This document shows positions 5,017 through 6,894 of a DNA stretch of 6,894 nt, piece after piece. The position numbers and the translations under genes were made by a program. Positions within the stretch are counted from its first letter, which is position 1; each line of letters starts with the position of its first letter. The notes under the pieces are model-generated. The model was not told the origin of the DNA. It made no database searches and saw nothing but the letters and a program-made list of their open reading frames with translations. The stretch is from Thermoplasmata archaeon. GTDB lineage: Archaea > Thermoplasmatota > Thermoplasmata > Lutacidiplasmatales > UBA184. Location of the stretch: the NCBI GenBank assembly GCA_030040035.1, contig JASHUJ010000143.1:1-6894 (forward strand), read 5' to 3'.

Positions 5017-5753
5017 GCGCGACGCGTGACGACGGGACGAACCCTCGAGAGTTCGATGCGATCCTGATCGATCTCTGGGGCACGCTGCTCCCGTACGCGG
5101 ACGAGACCGCCCGGGAGCGCAACCTCGCGGAGATGGCTTGGGCGATGGACGTGGATCCGACGGGATTCACGATGGCCTGGATCGATTCGATCGGAGAGCG
5201 ATGTCGGGGCAGTCTCGGATCGCTCGAGGCCACCATCGAACGCTTCGCCCGTGCATTGGGAGGACGGCCATCTTCCGACGCGATTCGCCAAGCGACCGAG
5301 CTTCGCTTGGATTTTTCTCGATCCACCCTCGACCGCGTGGAGCCGATTCTGCCCGGGCTGGACGCGTTGCGTCGATCTGGTTTCCGCCTCGCCATCGTCA
5401 GCGACTCGACCGAGGAGACCGCGCGCCTGTGGCGCGAAACGCGGCTGTCTTCGCGATTCGATCTGGCCGTCTTCTCGTTCGAAGAGAAGGTCTGCAAGCC
5501 CGACCCCCGCATGTACGCCAAAGCCCTCTCGGGGCTCGGGCTGCCACCGGTCCGCTGCGCGTACGTGGGAGACGGGGGGAGCCGCGAGCTGACGGGCGCC
5601 GAGTCGGTCGGACTGACCGCCTTCCAGTATCGCTATCCCGACCAGAGTCGCGACGTCCCCCGCTTCGACGAGGATGTCCATTGGAGGGGAACCCAGCTCG
5701 CAGATCTTCGGGATCTCCTCGCATTCGCACCGAGGCGTGCCCGAGAACCGTGA
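5013..5753 (+). CDS. HAD-superfamily hydrolase (haloacid dehalogenase-like)
   Basis: The 246-residue product carries the four HAD motifs in order. Motif I is ILIDLWGTLL (17-26), with Asp20 as nucleophile. Motif II is AIVSDST (127-133), with Ser130. Motif III is VCKPDPRMY (160-168), with Lys162. Motif IV is YVGDGGSREL (184-193), with Asp187. The helical region between motifs I and II (about 30-110) is a C1-type cap as in phosphoglycolate phosphatase/dehalogenase relatives. The second acidic residue of the usual DxD motif is Trp22. That DLWGTL form exists in the superfamily, and it makes simple phosphatase activity less certain. ATG 5013 is the only in-frame start after the upstream stop. The gene follows the nucleotidyltransferase gene closely. 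The substrate is not predictable. Confidence 0.9.
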   Translation: MSATRDDGTNPREFDAILIDLWGTLLPYADETARERNLAEMAWAMDVDPTGFTMAWIDSIGERCRGSLGSLEATIERFARALGGRPSSDAIRQATELRLDFSRSTLDRVEPILPGLDALRRSGFRLAIVSDSTEETARLWRETRLSSRFDLAVFSFEEKVCKPDPRMYAKALSGLGLPPVRCAYVGDGGSRELTGAESVGLTAFQYRYPDQSRDVPRFDEDVHWRGTQLADLRDLLAFAPRRAREP

Positions 5754-6110
5754 AGTTGCTTTTTCAGGGCCCGACCCTCCAGAGGGACGCGCGCGGCCGG
5801 TCTCGGCTCCGCGCGAACCCTGAGCTCCGCTCCGCCGGACTTCGAGCGCGCTCGCTCGAATCGTTGAAATCCCGGCACGCTGACGTATCCCGGACTCCAG
5901 CGGGCCTGGCGTTCGAGACGGTCATCAGCCGTCGTCTTCGGCCGCGGCGATGGCGGAGAGCGACCAGGATGAGGATCAATGAGTTACCGGGGGAGGGTTC
6001 GAGACCGAAGTGGAGACAGAATCGATCCCTCGGCCCTGCGGGGGTCCCTCGCGGGCGGATAGTGGTCCATCGCCCTTCGGGACGACGCCCGGCAGTTCGT
6101 CGGGTGCCGC
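5754..6110. other. Convergent intergenic spacer with several hairpins, no gene seen
   Basis: These 357 bases lie between the HAD gene (plus) and the LUD gene (minus). I see no convincing CDS or tRNA. After the T-run come three inverted repeats: CCCTC/GAGGG at 5775-5786; CGCGCGG/CCGCGCG at 5790-5796 and 5809-5815, with an inner CCG/CGG; and TTCGAGCG/CGCTCGAA at 5841-5848 and 5853-5860 with a CGCT loop. On the LUD side, CGACG/CGTCG (about 6083-6102) may form a weaker stem downstream of the LUD stop. The cluster could terminate convergent transcripts or belong to a small RNA. Confidence 0.5.
5760..5764 (+). terminator. Candidate oligo-T terminator after the HAD gene
   Basis: A run of five T residues lies seven bases after the HAD stop in a region where such runs are rare. 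Archaeal RNA polymerase can stop at short oligo-T tracts without a preceding hairpin. It is short, so efficiency may be low. Confidence 0.4.
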
Positions 6111-6833
6111 TCACACTCCGAGACGGCTCCGAGAGAGGATGATCGTCACCCGGTGGGCCTGGTGTTCGCCGAAGACGACGAGGAGCTTGTTGACGACACT
6201 GCCCCCTCCTCCCAGCTGACGGACTCGCGCGTCCTCTCGGCGCACCGCGAACTCCCGGATCCGACGCAGACCTTCCGGGAGGTCCCGTACGATCTTCTGC
6301 GCGCCGACCACCCAGATGACCCGGCCGGCCCCGTAGCCGTACGGGCCGAGCTGGCTCCCGCTGCCCGAAGCGATCAGAACCTCCCCCTGCTCGGTGATCG
6401 CGTGGACGCTCCCGACGATGACGTCGGGGCTGGCGCCCCGCCGCCGTTTCTCGTCGCGGAGTCCGCGCCGGGCGAGCCGGTCGAGCTCGGGCCGGAGCCG
6501 TCGGTACGGCGCCGGAGGCGCCCCGTCCCCGACCAGCCCGATCTCCTTCAACGTCTCGGACGTCGCCTCCAGGACCCGGTCGGACGGGCCGAGACGTCGC
6601 AGTACCGCCGCACGCGCAGTGGCGGCGTCGTCGACGAGCTCGACCTCCAGACCCCGCCGTCGGAGGGCGCGTGCGACCGCTGCCAGTCTCGCCGGAGGCG
6701 CCGCGGAGAGGAAGCGGGCCGGCCTCGAACGGGCAGGCCGGGGCGCACGGCGGCTGTCGCGCGAGCCCGGGGAGGCCCGCTCCGCCGCGACCCTAGAGCG
6801 CCGGCGACGCAAGCGGCCGGATGACCTGCTCAC
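6111..6833 (-). CDS. LUD-domain protein (LutC/YkgG-like)
   Basis: The C-terminal 190 or so residues match the LUD domain found in LutC/YkgG-type proteins of lactate-oxidation complexes and in stand-alone archaeal relatives. SETLKEIGL is at 92-100, VHAITEQGEVLIASGSGSQ at 143-161, YGYGAGRVIWVVGAQKIV at 165-182, and NKLLVVFGEH near 215-224. No LutA/LutB partner is in view, so a lactate role cannot be claimed. The start is uncertain: in-frame candidates before the domain are GTG at 6833 and TTG at 6812, and both lie inside the upstream monooxygenase gene, overlapping it by about 41 or 20 bases. Residues 8-40 are almost pure Arg/Ala/Ser/Pro and look unlike family members, so the true N-terminus may use a rare start codon. 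The two minus-strand genes are probably co-transcribed. Confidence 0.88.
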   Translation of the reverse strand: MSRSSGRLRRRRSRVAAERASPGSRDSRRAPRPARSRPARFLSAAPPARLAAVARALRRRGLEVELVDDAATARAAVLRRLGPSDRVLEATSETLKEIGLVGDGAPPAPYRRLRPELDRLARRGLRDEKRRRGASPDVIVGSVHAITEQGEVLIASGSGSQLGPYGYGAGRVIWVVGAQKIVRDLPEGLRRIREFAVRREDARVRQLGGGGSVVNKLLVVFGEHQAHRVTIILSRSRLGV

Positions 6834-6894
6834 CGAATCGTTCCATCTCCTCGCGCTGGGGGCTGAACTGCAAGAGGAGCAGATCGACCCCGGC
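6793..6894 (-). CDS. C-terminal end of a luciferase-like flavin-dependent monooxygenase
   Basis: This minus-strand frame is open from the right edge and stops at TAG (6793-6795), giving 33 residues: AGVD, then LLLLQFSPQREEMERFGEQ, then VIRPLASPAL. A Gly-Val-Asp strand leading into LQFSP and a helix EEMERFGEQVI is the usual C-terminal pattern of luciferase-like monooxygenases, including SfnG-type enzymes, which use reduced flavin and oxygen. The rest of the gene is outside the window, so the substrate and the TIM-barrel core cannot be judged. The LUD gene downstream overlaps its end in another frame. Confidence 0.7.
   Translation of the reverse strand, partial: AGVDLLLLQFSPQREEMERFGEQVIRPLASPAL

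Noticed and set aside
4883..5681. Overlapping minus-strand frames (212 and 234 codons) opposite the HAD gene
   Set aside because: They are antisense to a protein with all four HAD motifs and have no recognisable domain themselves.
5995..6015. tRNA T-arm-like GGGTTCGAGACC in the spacer
   Set aside because: The flanks do not pair into a T stem and no other tRNA arms are present.
5764..6114. Minus-strand 116-codon frame in the convergent spacer
   Set aside because: Low-complexity Arg/Ser/Pro product, no ribosome site, no family resemblance; the underlying DNA is better described by its hairpins.

Overview
The window looks like a GC-rich archaeal chromosome, most plausibly a member of the Thermoplasmatota. 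The signs are a deoxyhypusine synthase gene, a tRNA-Lys gene without an encoded CCA and with a box A-like TATA element upstream, frequent GTG/TTG starts, and small single-helix surface proteins. The phylum is an inference from this gene mix; only the archaeal assignment is well supported.

Layout. Bases 1-1083 are a conserved plus-strand block. It holds the last 39 codons of a polytopic membrane protein with a presenilin/A22-like PAL-type ending, then deoxyhypusine synthase (dys) 24 bases later. A TATA-like box and tRNA-Lys(CTT) follow (1136-1246). From 1247 to about 4310 the character changes to accessory DNA. It holds a minus-strand membrane-anchored protein gene (1310-1855), a plus-strand MNT-HEPN toxin-antitoxin-like pair with a 4-base overlap (1927-2519), another minus-strand membrane-anchored protein gene (2736-3203), and a stretch with no assignable gene (3213-3615). 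At 3616-4243 there is a decayed second copy of the 1233-1906 region: a 17-base remnant of the tRNA-Lys 3' end followed by a frameshifted pseudogene of the 1310-1855 gene.

Bases 4350-5753 hold a plus-strand pair, an NTP_transf_6-type nucleotidyltransferase and a HAD-superfamily hydrolase. They are joined by a 30-base linker with a perfect 10-bp inverted repeat covering the upstream stop codon and the downstream start codon, plus a 5-codon mini-ORF. A convergent, hairpin-rich spacer (5754-6110) separates them from a minus-strand pair: a LUD-domain (LutC/YkgG-like) protein and the C-terminus of a luciferase-like flavin monooxygenase that runs off the right edge.

How the parts fit. dys modifies aIF5A and belongs to core translation. 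The 1247-4310 stretch reads as a hotspot next to a tRNA gene, with duplication, decay and a toxin-antitoxin-like pair but no recognisable integrase. The most unusual signals are the tRNA-anchored duplication, the MNT-HEPN pair lacking a canonical tyrosine and apparently a catalytic acidic residue, and the hairpin plus minicistron junction between the nucleotidyltransferase and the HAD gene. I found no CRISPR array, rRNA or intact transposase.
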